Notes: a model not told the origin generated them from the sequence alone. DNA of 64,000 nt from an uncultured Geobacteraceae bacterium (GCA_903939115.1 CAJAFV010000069.1:62001-126000), one strand, 5' to 3'; positions 16,241 to 23,949 are shown, counted from the first letter of the stretch. Numbers and translations are program-made.

Positions 16241-16589
16241 ACTACCGTTTCATGGCAGTAGTGGCAAGGAAATTAATTGACGGGAATGTCCGTATCGATT
16301 GAAAAATTTCATTGTCCCTTTGGCCCTTAACATCATTTATGTCAAAAACGGTCGATAGAAAAATAACAAACAGTATTCCCCTGATGGCACACGTAAACAG
16401 ACAATAACAAAAGCCTGACCCCGTAGGTTCTTTTCATAATCGACTCGTTCCTTATTGGTCGTTTGGCGTGCGCTGATAATTCAGATTTCAGCGTTAGAGA
16501 CAACAACAAAAGCCTAACTCCGTAAACTCCCGCGTATGCTCGAAATCAGTGGTCGACTTGGCGTGGAATCCCCAACTAACTCACTAAAC
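16241..16589 (-). repeat. Inter-cassette repeat region 1
   Basis: No gene. It contains a partial copy of the array repeat (about 16400-16430, gacaataacaaaagcctg then accccgtaggttc) and a degenerate copy near 16500-16530 (agcctaactccgtaaac). The left arm of the inverted repeat is not recognisable here, so this spacer is the most decayed of the set. The rest is AT-rich and probably holds the higBA promoter. Confidence 0.7.
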
Positions 16590-16940
16590 TCACAAAAACA
16601 AGCGATAATCGCAATGAAGAGCTGCAGCTAATTTCTTGGCATTTTCTTTGCCAATTGGCCTCGCTCCACTCTCCATACCAGAAATATGGGGGCGAGGAAT
16701 TCCACTTATTCTTGACAACTGTTCTTGCGTCATATCGTCTTTATAGCGGGAGCCACGTAAGACAACCCCACCTTTATTTGTACGTACTTCAGGAAACACT
16801 TCTTCAATGGAAAGAGTGTCAGTAATATCTTCAACACCGGCTTCTTTTGCCAGCTCACGCAAGCGGCGTATACGATCAGGAGTACCGGCAAAACGTGCCT
16901 CAATGTGCTTAGTATGGTGCTTTTTCGTGTGTTCCAACAT
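16590..16940 (-). CDS. XRE-family antitoxin
   Basis: A 116-residue antitoxin. The helix-turn-helix is in the C-terminal half (about 65-112; MTQEQLSRISGIPRPHISGMESG). The N-terminal half, with a basic His-rich start, probably contacts the toxin. It overlaps the upstream toxin gene by 32 nt, so translation is coupled. Arrangement and sizes fit the RelE/ParE-XRE (higBA-like) group. Confidence 0.85.
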   Translation of the reverse strand: MLEHTKKHHTKHIEARFAGTPDRIRRLRELAKEAGVEDITDTLSIEEVFPEVRTNKGGVVLRGSRYKDDMTQEQLSRISGIPRPHISGMESGARPIGKENAKKLAAALHCDYRLFL

Positions 16941-17187
16941 AAATCACCTCAATCAAACGTATCTCATTTTTTCGTTCTTCCCAAACAGCAACATAAGTGG
17001 GCTGTCCTGCTTTCAAATGGCAATGATGCCGTGTATCGGTCAGCTTGCCATAGCTTGACCAGTTACCACGTACAGCACCAGATAACTGAAGTTCAAGCAT
17101 CAGACGTGTCAGAATATCCTGTATCCTCTGTGGTAGCTTCTTAATCTGCTTTTCAGTTTTCCTGTGAGTAGTCACTGTCCAAGTCAT
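16909..17187 (-). CDS. RelE-superfamily toxin
   Basis: A 92-residue RelE/YafQ-fold protein. Visible features are the basic helix KTEKQIKKLPQRIQDIL, the central GNWSSYGKLTDTRHHCHLKAG strand region and the C-terminal WEERKNEIRLIEVIYVGTH. These are the usual elements of ribosome-associated RNases of this family. First gene of the pair, directly followed by its XRE antitoxin. Confidence 0.85.
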   Translation of the reverse strand: MTWTVTTHRKTEKQIKKLPQRIQDILTRLMLELQLSGAVRGNWSSYGKLTDTRHHCHLKAGQPTYVAVWEERKNEIRLIEVIYVGTHEKAPY

Positions 17188-17417
17188 AACTGTAATGTAT
17201 CATTTATTGATACATCGTCAAGAGTTATTTCTAAACATAGTTATTTCTAAACATGGAAGAATTGTCAAACAATGACCCCACGCTATCATGTGTTTAGCAG
17301 GCATTTAATTGATTGTGGAATGAAAATAATGATTTAATCAAAGACCTAAATGGTTCCACTGCAGCTTCTGGTTTCTTCTTAAATAAAGCTCTCATAGAGT
17401 TTTAAGGTTGAAATCTG

Positions 17418-17490
17418 TCTCATAACAGTTTGTATGTCAATTCGTGTTACCAGCATTGCAGGCAATAACAACAGCCTGACCCCTTAGGTT
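17418..17490 (-). repeat. Inter-cassette repeat 2
   Basis: One full unit: ctcataacagtttgtatg, gtcaattcgtgttacc, then ggcaataacaacagcctgac with ccccttaggttc. Left arm GTCAATTCGTG pairs imperfectly with the right arm ending in GCCTGAC. The surrounding 17188-17417 has no gene and presumably carries the promoter of the RelE/XRE pair. Confidence 0.8.
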
Positions 17491-17492
17491 CC

Positions 17493-17520
17493 CTGATGCC
17501 GCCCTCAAAAGCGGCATCAG
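17493..17520 (-). terminator. Hairpin terminator after a DUF2442 gene
   Basis: CTGATGCCGC and GCGGCATCAG form a perfect 10-bp stem around an 8-nt loop, directly after the DUF2442 stop codon at 17522. A T-rich tract exists only on the other strand, so termination efficiency on the minus strand is uncertain. Confidence 0.5.
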
Positions 17521-17521
17521 T

Positions 17522-17851
17522 TTATTTTAAGACGCACTCGCCAGTTCTACAAATATCCTCGTACATGGCGTCGGGTGCAAGATCGAGATCTCCCGGCCAA
17601 GTGACGGCTCCATAGTGCAGAGAAACTTGAGAAAACAGATTTTCGTCTCTTAGAGCTTCAAAAACGCCGGCTCTTGGCGAATGGATAAATCCAGACATAA
17701 CAACCGTACCTTCTGTTCCATCATTAAAGCGAACTGAAAGCCTGAATCCTGGTAAAAGTGAAACAACTGCAACTCTCCAGGCAGCCTTTGGAATGATTGC
17801 AGGTACTATTTCAAAGGAGAGATTTTCTTCGGAGTTTGCATACGCGCACAT
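17522..17851 (-). CDS. DUF2442 protein of a DUF4160-DUF2442 pair (copy A)
   Basis: A 109-residue small beta-rich protein. The DUF2442 pattern is clear: FRLSVRFNDGTEGTV, EALRDENLFSQVSLHYGAVTWPGDLDLAPDAMYEDI. It overlaps the upstream DUF4160 gene by 46 nt; GGAGG is about 10 nt before the ATG. Biochemical function is unknown. Constant pairing with a DUF4160 gene and occurrence in a TA array suggest it is one half of a toxin-antitoxin-like module, probably the antitoxin or immunity side by gene order, but this is inference. Confidence 0.8.
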   Translation of the reverse strand: MCAYANSEENLSFEIVPAIIPKAAWRVAVVSLLPGFRLSVRFNDGTEGTVVMSGFIHSPRAGVFEALRDENLFSQVSLHYGAVTWPGDLDLAPDAMYEDICRTGECVLK

Positions 17852-18066
17852 AATTCCCAGTCCTCCATAAGTTCGGTTCTGTGTTCACTGGCCCACTCAA
17901 GTACCAAAACACGTGCACGGTTTGGTAGTTCACCTTTTATAATATCTAAGGTTTGTAGATTGAATTGTGCCTCATACTCAGCATAAAGCACATGAAAGTG
18001 TGGTGGTGAATGGTCAACCCAGAACATCTGTATAATTATTCCGTAAAACATGCTGATAGTAGGCAC
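17806..18066 (-). CDS. DUF4160 protein of a DUF4160-DUF2442 pair (copy A)
   Basis: An 86-residue protein beginning MPTISMFYGIIIQMFW with a histidine pair at residues 23 and 25 in SPPHFHVLYAEYEA, then LVLEWASEHRTELMEDWELC. The HxH and the acidic helix are conserved in all four copies in this window. I chose the GTG at 18066, placed 6 nt after AGGAGG; a TTG just upstream is less well placed. First gene of the pair. Function is unknown; the HxH could bind metal or nucleotide. Confidence 0.8.
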   Translation of the reverse strand: MPTISMFYGIIIQMFWVDHSPPHFHVLYAEYEAQFNLQTLDIIKGELPNRARVLVLEWASEHRTELMEDWELCARMQTPKKISPLK

Positions 18067-18088
18067 TACCAACCTCCTTGCGAAAACA

Positions 18089-18530
18089 GATCACAGTTTA
18101 AGATGCAGATGAAAATACCTCATAACTGCTTTTATGTCAATTTGTGTCCACCTTCGGAAATAAGCGGACTTGTAGGGGCGCTGCTTGCCGCGCCCGCCTT
18201 TAGATGTTGTGTTTCAAGAAAGCAGAACGCGACTGCAGGAGTGGGACATTCGGAAATCAACGATAGAAAAATAACCCGCACCGACCTCCACTTTTACCCC
18301 TAAAATAGGCAATAACAAGAGCCTGACCCTGGAGGTTTACCCTTCGGCAATAAGCGGACTTGTAGGGGCGCTGCTTACCGCGCCCGCCTTTAGACGTTGT
18401 GTTTCAAGAAGGCAGAATCCGACATCATGTGTGGGATATTCGGAAAGAAACAATAGAAAAACAACCAGCAACGACCTCCTCTTTTACCTTGCAAATAGGC
18501 AATAACAAAAGCCTGACCCCGTACGTTCCA
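18089..18530 (-). repeat. Inter-cassette repeat 3 (extended, two units)
   Basis: A long variant: the standard left arm, then about 150 bp containing a REP-like hairpin (GGGCGC stem closing on GCGCCC at about 18178-18198), then the standard right arm ending at 18330. A second extended unit lacking the left arm follows (18343-18530). The two share about 180 bp. Confidence 0.8.
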
Positions 18531-18564
18531 CTGTAGTTTTTTTCTTTTAGGTTTATTTGAGGTT

Positions 18565-18894
18565 TCAAGCGACTCTCTTTAATGGTCGCTTTGGTTGACT
18601 GCTGTGCTGTTCGGTATCATTGCGGTGTGCAGTCAGTTCTTTGTGAACTGCATCGACTTTCTTGTCAACTGCATCGACTTTCTTGTCAACTGCATCTACT
18701 TTCTTGTCAATAGTGTCGACACGTTTACTCAAACCCATTATCTTGCAATCAAGAATGGCTATTTCCTCTTTTAATTCATCTCTTACAGAATCAATCTTAT
18801 GATCAACTGCTGTAACAGCCTCTAATGTGATCTGCATTTTACTGTCCATCGATTCAAGCAGAATCATTAAATGGTCTTTTTGCAGTTTTGTCAT
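18565..18894 (-). CDS. Solitary coiled-coil protein
   Basis: A 109-residue protein with no partner gene. Start MTKLQKDHL is preceded by GAGGTG. The centre (about residues 30-85) is a coiled coil, with an exact heptad block KKVDAVD repeated about four times and encoded by 21-bp tandem DNA repeats. The C-terminus is polar and basic (QPKRPLKR). No signal peptide or membrane helix. The function is not recognisable; it occupies a cassette position between two array repeats like its neighbours. Confidence 0.65.
   Translation of the reverse strand: MTKLQKDHLMILLESMDSKMQITLEAVTAVDHKIDSVRDELKEEIAILDCKIMGLSKRVDTIDKKVDAVDKKVDAVDKKVDAVHKELTAHRNDTEQHSSQPKRPLKRVA
18650..18715 (-). repeat. 21-bp in-frame tandem repeat
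   Basis: About three copies of tttcttgtcaactgcatcga plus one base, coding the KKVDAVD heptads. Copies are nearly identical, so the number could change by slippage without breaking the frame. Confidence 0.8.
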
Positions 18895-19008
18895 AACACA
18901 CCTCTCAACTGAAATAGTGTCGAAAAATAGCACGGGGGACTCAGTTACGTCAAAGTATTTTATCTGCTATTTTTCTATAAAAACGGGGGAACGATCGTAA
19001 ATATTAGT

Positions 19009-19080
19009 CTCATAAACTGCTTTTATGTCAATTTGTGTTGCCATTCGCGAATAGGCATTAATGATAGCCTGACCCCGTAT
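19009..19080 (-). repeat. Inter-cassette repeat 4
   Basis: A standard unit with central TGCC-ATTCGCGAAT-A-GGCA hairpin: cataaactgcttttatgtca, atttgtgttgccattcgcga, ataggcattaatgatagcct, gaccccgtatttt. Confidence 0.85.
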
Positions 19081-19119
19081 TTTGAATAACTTTCAAAAAT
19101 TCACTGTAGAAGATGAGCT

Positions 19120-19353
19120 TTAGATTGGTATTGAAAGATCATAAAGGGTTTCTGGTGCAATATCAAGTTCACCAGGCCAGCACACAGTATCGAGCGCAAC
19201 GAACGCCTGCTTGAATAGGGTTAAGTCTTGCAATTTTATAAATACACCCCGATTCAGATATGGCCGCGCGTCAAACAAACGATGATCTCCTGTGTTGAAC
19301 CACAGTTCTAAGAAGAAGTCGTCTCGAGGTATGACATTAGTAACGGACTCCAT
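19120..19353 (-). CDS. DUF2442 protein (copy B), partner frameshifted
   Basis: A 77-residue DUF2442 protein: DDFFLELWFNTGDHRLFDARPYLNRG and CWPGELDIAPETLYDL. It starts 8 bp after the stop of a broken DUF4160 gene. If the pair forms a TA unit, this copy may now be an orphan. It belongs to the same subfamily as the copy at 20383 and differs from copies at 17522 and 23623, where the genes overlap. Confidence 0.78.
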   Translation of the reverse strand: MESVTNVIPRDDFFLELWFNTGDHRLFDARPYLNRGVFIKLQDLTLFKQAFVALDTVCWPGELDIAPETLYDLSIPI

Positions 19354-19361
19354 ATACCCTC

Positions 19362-19630
19362 CTAGCGTAAAGGTTCAATCGTAAATGGTGTTTGCCCACT
19401 GACAGCAAGTTCCCAATCTGCCAAAAGCGACTCTCGATGAATTTCAATCCAAGCCTGTACTAACCGTACTTTAGTAACAGGGATTTCGCCTGCAAAACTG
19501 AGCTATCTATAATTGAAAAAGAAGCATCTTGCCCTTGATATTTTGCATGAATATGAGGCAACTTATGTCTCTCATCATCGTAGAAGTAAAGGCTTATTAT
19601 AATTCCATAAAACATGCTGATTGTCGGCAT
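19362..19630 (-). pseudogene. DUF4160 gene with one-base deletion
   Basis: Reads MPTISMFYGIIISLYFYDDE and LPHIHAKYQGQDASFSIIDSS, then runs into a stop. Shifting frame near 19490-19497 restores GEIPVTKVRLVQAWIEIHRE and LLADWELAVSGQTPFTIEPLR to the expected end. One base is missing, most simply from the TTTT run. It aligns end to end with the intact gene at 20632-20901. Either a decayed gene or a sequencing error. Confidence 0.8.
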
Positions 19631-19678
19631 ATTCAATCCCCTTCTTAAAACAGGTCGCTACTCATCATGTGGATAAAA

Positions 19679-19830
19679 TAGCTCATAAACTGCTTTTATG
19701 TCAATTCGTGATGCCAGCGATATAGACAACAACAAAAGCCTGACCCCGTAGATTCTCCATAACTGCTTTTATGTCAATTTGTGTTGCCATTCTCGAATAG
19801 GCATTAATAAAAGCCTGACCCCGAAGGTTT
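19679..19830 (-). repeat. Inter-cassette repeat 5 (two units)
   Basis: Two adjacent units. The first has the alternative centre gatgccagcgatatagacaa (ends about 19755); the second has the ATTCTCGAAT centre (ends about 19828). Both end in gcctgaccccg. Confidence 0.85.
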
Positions 19831-19848
19831 TCATGGCAATAATGCTGC

Positions 19849-20139
19849 CTACTTGATCAATTTCATCAAGAGTGCAGCGATGAGAACTGTCTGAAAAAAG
19901 CCCGCACCGACGACCCAGCGAACCAATTCTGATTTAGTCTCGGCGATTTCTTTACGAACCGTTTCAATATCACGCTTCAACTCTAACTTCACAACTTCAA
20001 GATCATTTTTAGTGGCAACCTCTGAAGACGCAACGGCATCGCGCACGACGTCAATTATAACTTCAGCTTGCGGCTCCGTGATTCCCGTTTCTCGCAGTCT
20101 GCGAACAAATAAATGTGTGTCAAAAGTTATAGCAGACAT
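19849..20139 (-). CDS. DUF1640-like coiled-coil membrane protein, solitary
   Basis: A 96-residue protein. The N-terminus ITFDTHLFVRRLRETGITEPQAEVI and the coiled coil KNDLEVVKLELKRDIETVRKEIAETKSELVRW fit the DUF1640/CCDC90 group. One C-terminal membrane helix (VGAGFFQTVLIAALLMKLI) anchors it. Start ATG at 20139 follows AGAGGTGG. A single-gene cassette. Function unknown; a related, frameshifted copy lies at 22100-22370. Confidence 0.78.
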   Translation of the reverse strand: MSAITFDTHLFVRRLRETGITEPQAEVIIDVVRDAVASSEVATKNDLEVVKLELKRDIETVRKEIAETKSELVRWVVGAGFFQTVLIAALLMKLIK

Positions 20140-20230
20140 AAACCACCTCTGACCGGATAGTAACAAAGAAAAATATTGAAGTCAAAAAAGAAATCTGCAT
20201 CTTTCTTTGCACAAAATAATGGTATGAAAA

Positions 20231-20355
20231 TCTGTCCCATAAACTGCTTTTATGTCAATTTGTGTTGCCATTCGCGGATAGGCATTAATGAGAGCCTGAC
20301 CCCTTATTTTTTCCGTAGATTTATATAGGACAAAACAAAAGCCTGACCCCGGAGG
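20231..20355 (-). repeat. Inter-cassette repeat 6 (one full, one partial unit)
   Basis: A full unit with ATTCGCGGAT centre ends in gcctgaccccttatttt (about 20310). A right-arm-only copy (aaaacaaaagcctgaccccg, then gaggttta) ends about 20358. Confidence 0.85.
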
Positions 20356-20382
20356 TTTATTGATGCCGCTTAACAAACTACG

Positions 20383-20622
20383 TTAGAGAATCGACTTTCC
20401 GCGTAAATACAACGTATCTGGCGAGAGGTCGATCTCGTCATTCCAGGTAACTGCTCCATAAACTACTGACGCGCGCGTAAATAACCCGTCCTCTTTGAGT
20501 GCAGAAAACGCAGGAAAAGCAAGAAATGGCTTCATATCAAACCAGCGGATCTCCCCTGTGTCAAATTCTGCCTCAATGCAATAATCCGGCAACGTTTTTA
20601 CTTTAATCACATCCGGGGCCAT
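20383..20622 (-). CDS. DUF2442 protein of a DUF4160-DUF2442 pair (copy C)
   Basis: A 79-residue DUF2442 protein (YCIEAEFDTGEIRWFDMKPFL, then VVYGAVTWNDEIDLSPDTLY). It starts 9 bp after the DUF4160 stop. Closest relative in the window is the 19120 copy: same gene spacing and the same FD(M/A)xP(F/Y)L motif. Function unknown; see the pair at 17522-18066 for the rationale of a TA-like role. Confidence 0.8.
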   Translation of the reverse strand: MAPDVIKVKTLPDYCIEAEFDTGEIRWFDMKPFLAFPAFSALKEDGLFTRASVVYGAVTWNDEIDLSPDTLYLRGKSIL

Positions 20623-20631
20623 ATAAACCTC

Positions 20632-20901
20632 TTAACGTAAAGGATCAATCTTAAATGGTGTCTGGCCGTTTGTAGCCAGAAACCAGTCTGCCATAAGTTC
20701 GTCACGATGTAGTTCCAGCCAAGCTTGCACTAATTTCATCTGCCGAGAGGGAATACTTCCCTCCAAGACGTCACCATTTGGGATCTCAACTACTACCTTA
20801 AATTCGTTGTAACGAATGTGGATGTGAGGTAGATGGTGCTTCTCCGCATCAAATACATACATAGATACTAAAATCCCATAAAACATACTAATTGTCGGCA
20901 T
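20632..20901 (-). CDS. DUF4160 protein of a DUF4160-DUF2442 pair (copy C)
   Basis: An 89-residue DUF4160 protein: MPTISMFYGILVSMYVF, the HxH in HHLPHIHIRYNEF, then VQAWLELHRDELMADW and PFKIDPLR at the end. It is intact over the position where the 19362-19630 copy is frameshifted. AAGGAG lies about 8 nt before the ATG at 20901; a longer start to 20934 adds an unrelated hydrophobic stretch and is rejected. Confidence 0.82.
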   Translation of the reverse strand: MPTISMFYGILVSMYVFDAEKHHLPHIHIRYNEFKVVVEIPNGDVLEGSIPSRQMKLVQAWLELHRDELMADWFLATNGQTPFKIDPLR

Positions 20902-20950
20902 GTTCAATCTCCTTATATAAAAGAATCCAAACATACATATGGGTAAAATA

Positions 20951-21170
20951 CCCCATAACTGCTTTTATGTCAATTCGTGTCCGCCTTCGGAAATAAGCGG
21001 ACTTGTAGGGGCGCTGCTTGCCGCGCCCGCCTTTAGATGTTGTGTTTCAAGAAGGCAGAACGCGACTGCAGGAGTGGGACATTCGGAAATCAACGATAGA
21101 AAAATAACCAGCACCGACCTCCACTTTTACCCCGAAAATAGGCAATAACAAGAGCCTGACCCCGTAAGTT
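20951..21170 (-). repeat. Inter-cassette repeat 7 (extended unit)
   Basis: Nearly identical over about 210 bp to the extended unit at 18098-18330, including the REP-like GGGCGC/GCGCCC hairpin at about 21008-21027 and the same internal text up to gagcctgaccccg. Confidence 0.85.
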
Positions 21171-21227
21171 CTTTCAGTGGGTTTCCTCCGTTAGACTCTG
21201 CTAGACTTCCGCGTAGGTTCTTGTTGA

Positions 21228-21515
21228 TCACGCTGCCAACGCTAGTCGCTCTACTTTAAGTATTTTAGTTTTTTTGCGAGCCTGCCAAAGGTCATACTGC
21301 ATTTGCTGTGATAGCCAACTTTCAGGTGTTGTGTCGAATGCAATAGACAAACGCATGGCCATTTCAGTGCTTATTCGTGAATGACCATTCAAAAGATCTG
21401 AAAGCGTTTTTCTGCTAATACCCAGAGCCGCCGCAGTCTGGCTTGTTGTTATGCCAAGTGGTTCAATGCAAAGTTCGCGTATTACTTCGCCAGGGTGTGG
21501 TGGGTTGTACATCAT
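21228..21515 (-). CDS. higA: HigA-family antitoxin
   Basis: A 95-residue XRE antitoxin with the HigA start [20 protein letters not shown] and helix-turn-helix [19 protein letters not shown]. It follows the HigB gene by 12 bp. It differs strongly from the HigA at 15644, so the two pairs are probably not recent duplicates. Confidence 0.9.
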   Translation of the reverse strand: MMYNPPHPGEVIRELCIEPLGITTSQTAAALGISRKTLSDLLNGHSRISTEMAMRLSIAFDTTPESWLSQQMQYDLWQARKKTKILKVERLALAA

Positions 21516-21527
21516 AATGATGCTCCT

Positions 21528-21806
21528 TTAATGATAATCAAGATAGTCTACATCAGCCACATGTGCACCATGAAAACGGAAAATAATTCTCCAGTTGCCA
21601 GATACATTAAGCGCGAACCAGCCGTTTAAATCACCTGAAAGAGAATGGAGCCTCAGACCGGGCAAGTTCATATCTCTGGATTCACATGCAACCGTTAGGC
21701 GAGCAAGAATAAGACGTAATTTTTTTTCATGTTGAGCCTGAATTCCATTTTTTCGACCGTTCTCGAAAAAAGATGCCAATCCTTTATGACGGAAGTTCAG
21801 TATCAT
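21528..21806 (-). CDS. higB: HigB-family toxin
   Basis: A 92-residue RelE-fold RNase: MILNFRHKGLASFFENGRKNG at the start, RLHSLSGDLNGWFALNVSGN centrally and WRIIFRF near the end, all typical HigB elements. The ATG at 21806 gives the family N-terminus; the frame stays open to 21872 but that extension is unrelated. Toxin-first order. Confidence 0.9.
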   Translation of the reverse strand: MILNFRHKGLASFFENGRKNGIQAQHEKKLRLILARLTVACESRDMNLPGLRLHSLSGDLNGWFALNVSGNWRIIFRFHGAHVADVDYLDYH

Positions 21807-21916
21807 ACGGACGTTTATATCATGTAGCACAAGATTGTAAATAAGAAAAACAGAATCAGTTAAACACTTCATATGTTTGACTTAACAGTTTAAAGAGTGA
21901 AACTGAAATTTATTTG

Positions 21917-22090
21917 TCTCATAAACTGCTTTTATGTCAATTCGTGATGCCAGCGATATAGACAACAACAAAAGCCTGACCCCGTAGATTCTTATACTGT
22001 GTAAATCAGTCCATAACTGCTTTTATGTCAATTTGTGTTGCCATTCGCGGATAGGCATTAAGAGAGCCTGACCCCTTATTTTTTCACCGA
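21917..22090 (-). repeat. Inter-cassette repeat 8 (two units)
   Basis: Same pair of variants as repeat 5: first the gatgccagcgatatagacaa centre, then the ATTCGCGGAT centre ending gcctgaccccttatttttt. The tandem pair thus occurs twice in the array in the same order. Confidence 0.85.
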
Positions 22091-22099
22091 AGGTTCTTC

Positions 22100-22370
22100 T
22101 TACTTGATCAGCTTCATCAGCAGCGCAGCAATAAGTACTGTTTGCAAGAAACCTGCGCCAACAATCCATCGCACAAGTTCTGCTTTATTTTCAGACATTC
22201 GGGCTTCAAATTTCAATTCAAGCTCCCTGATATCAGCTTTTGTAGCCACCTCAGGCTTCACCATGTGCCTCTCGGAAAGCTTCAGTAATAGCAATTGATT
22301 GAAATTCAGATAGTCCTGAGTCCTTCAGACGAGTGACAAACTTCAGTGTATCAAAAGTAATAGTTGACAT
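22100..22370 (-). pseudogene. DUF1640-like coiled-coil membrane gene, frameshifted
   Basis: Starts MSTITFDTLKFVTRLKDSG after AGGTGAG, matching the gene at 19849-20139, but stops after EAFREAHGEA. The +1 frame continues VKPEVATKADIRELELKF and ends in the same membrane anchor TVLIAALLMKLIK. The span is 271 nt, one base too many, near 22256-22262. Overlapping ATGGTGAAG and TGAGG could allow a restart, giving a 55-64 residue anchor fragment. Confidence 0.78.
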
Positions 22371-22486
22371 AAACTCACCTCAGGCTTTGATGGACAATAG
22401 CAAACAGGCGACATAAAGTCAAATAGAACAAAATGAGGCCGAAATGAATGATTAAATGACAAATAAATAGTGCGTTACACTTTTGT

Positions 22487-22640
22487 CCCATAAACACCTC
22501 TTATGTCAATTTGTGTTCCCGGCTATCGTTAAAGGCAATAACAAGAGCCTGACCCCGTAGGTTTTCCTAACCAGCACCGACCTCCTCTTTTACCCCCACA
22601 AATAGGCATTAACAAGAGCCTGACCCCGTAGGTTCTCCCG
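22487..22640 (-). repeat. Inter-cassette repeat 9 (one unit plus tail)
   Basis: A unit with the gttcccggctatcgttaaag centre ends about 22562; then only the last 65 bp of an extended unit (accagcaccgacctcctctt to gaccccgtaggtt). Confidence 0.8.
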
Positions 22641-22702
22641 GGAAGTGTCCCTTATTATCCTTGTGTTCCTCCAATGCAAGCCAAGCACCGATGATCGATC
22701 AT

Positions 22703-22987
22703 CTAAACTAATTCAAGATGGAGTTCACGCCCTATAAGTGCAGCAGCACGTTGGAGTGTCTCAATTGTCACGTTACCCTTTGCCTTAAAAATACGGTCTA
22801 CTTGTGAACGACTTGTGTGCATCTGTTCAGCCATTTGCGTTTTGGTAAGTCCTTTTTTGTGGATTTCCTCGGCAAGCTGCCACATAAGTACACGAGTCAC
22901 AGCTTCAGCCTTCGCAGCTTTATGAATACCTTCCTCATGCAGAAATTCCTCAAGTGATGAACCCCAATGTTGATTTTTCACGCTCAT
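22703..22987 (-). CDS. XRE-family antitoxin of a Gp49-type pair
   Basis: A 94-residue antitoxin: helix-turn-helix at about 42-80 (LTKTQMAEQMHTSRSQVDRIF), with EEIHKKGLTK just before it. It overlaps the toxin stop by 4 nt (ATGA type). Partner and order fit type II modules of the phage Gp49-like/HigA group. Confidence 0.85.
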   Translation of the reverse strand: MSVKNQHWGSSLEEFLHEEGIHKAAKAEAVTRVLMWQLAEEIHKKGLTKTQMAEQMHTSRSQVDRIFKAKGNVTIETLQRAAALIGRELHLELV

Positions 22988-23337
22988 GATGTCATCTCCT
23001 TCATTCGTTTCCGTGCTAATTCAAGTTCATTTTGCGGCGTTTTATCAGTTTTCTTTATGAAACCATTTACTATGCCGATTCGCGCATCATGCATAAAAAA
23101 CAACACTCGTGCGATACGACGGCTTGGCAAACTACTACGCACTTCCCATAATCCTCCACCAAGCGGACGGCATAACGGCATGCCAATCGGCCAACCTACT
23201 TGCACCGTGGCGAGGTCAATCCCAATTGATCGTCGATCCTCCTCAGGTAAGCACCGCAACCATTCTCTAACCGGTTCAACCCCGTTAGAAGTGCGGTAAA
23301 ATGTAACAGGAATCTCTGTTAAATGAATATCAGACAT
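22984..23337 (-). CDS. Phage-derived Gp49-like (HigB-type) toxin
   Basis: A 117-residue RelE-superfamily protein of the Gp49 group: VTFYRTSNGVEPVREWLRCLP, PLCRPLGGGLWEVRSSLPS and RVLFFMHDARIGIVNGFIKKT are the family landmarks. ATG at 23337 chosen; the frame extends to 23433 but that stretch has no ribosome site and overlaps repeat-like DNA. First gene of the pair. Confidence 0.87.
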   Translation of the reverse strand: MSDIHLTEIPVTFYRTSNGVEPVREWLRCLPEEDRRSIGIDLATVQVGWPIGMPLCRPLGGGLWEVRSSLPSRRIARVLFFMHDARIGIVNGFIKKTDKTPQNELELARKRMKEMTS

Positions 23338-23531
23338 AAACAATCCCTTTAAAGTATGTGTACCATACAAGGTACAGTCGAGCAAGAAAAAATTCCGGAT
23401 TATGCTGTTTCGTTGGTACGCTTGCCGCGCCAACCTTTAGGTGTTGTATTTGTAAGTGAGAAGAATGCGAGCGCAGCAGAGTGATAATAGGAAATAAATA
23501 ACCAGCAGCGTTAGAACCGAAATTTTTTTGT

Positions 23532-23606
23532 CTCATAAACTGCTTTTATGTCAATTTGTGTTGCCATTCGCGAATAGGCATTAATAAAAGGCTGACCCCG
23601 AAGGTT
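23532..23606 (-). repeat. Inter-cassette repeat 10
   Basis: A standard unit with ATTCGCGAAT centre, right arm variant aaaaggctgaccccgaaggt. Upstream DNA at about 23405-23520 is a degenerate relative of the extended variant (cgcttgccgcgcc and related text). Confidence 0.85.
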
Positions 23607-23622
23607 TTCCTAGGTTTCCCCG

Positions 23623-23949
23623 TCATTCTGAGTCAGGTACCCGCCATATTCCAGAATCACGAATTGCCTTGTACATTGTTTCTGGTGCTAGGTCAGCGCC
23701 GTTGGGCCAAGCCACTGAACCATAGTCCAAATAGGCCTGTGCGAAGTAAGAGGGATCACGCAGCGCAGAAAATATACCAGGGTCGTTAGAATATATTAAA
23801 TCTGTAATATCTACTAAACCAACGAGACCGTCATTAAATTTTACTGACAGTTTCCAATCTGGTAACACCTTTAAATCGCAAGCTCTCCATGGCGTAGAAG
23901 GCATTAATCCAGTGGCTTGATTGACTTTGGCAACTGTTTGGCACGACAT
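23623..23949 (-). CDS. DUF2442 protein of a DUF4160-DUF2442 pair (copy D)
   Basis: A 108-residue DUF2442 protein: LKVLPDWKLSVKFNDGLVGLVDI, ALRDPSYFAQAYLDYGSVAWPNGADLAPETMYKAI. It overlaps its DUF4160 partner by 46 nt, as in copy A, and shares A-type motifs such as (K/R)FNDG and ALRDxxxF. This defines a second subfamily of the module. Confidence 0.8.
   Translation of the reverse strand: MSCQTVAKVNQATGLMPSTPWRACDLKVLPDWKLSVKFNDGLVGLVDITDLIYSNDPGIFSALRDPSYFAQAYLDYGSVAWPNGADLAPETMYKAIRDSGIWRVPDSE

Noticed and set aside
20182-20376. Minus-strand 64-residue frame
   Set aside because: It lies entirely in separator repeats 6 and has no ribosome site.
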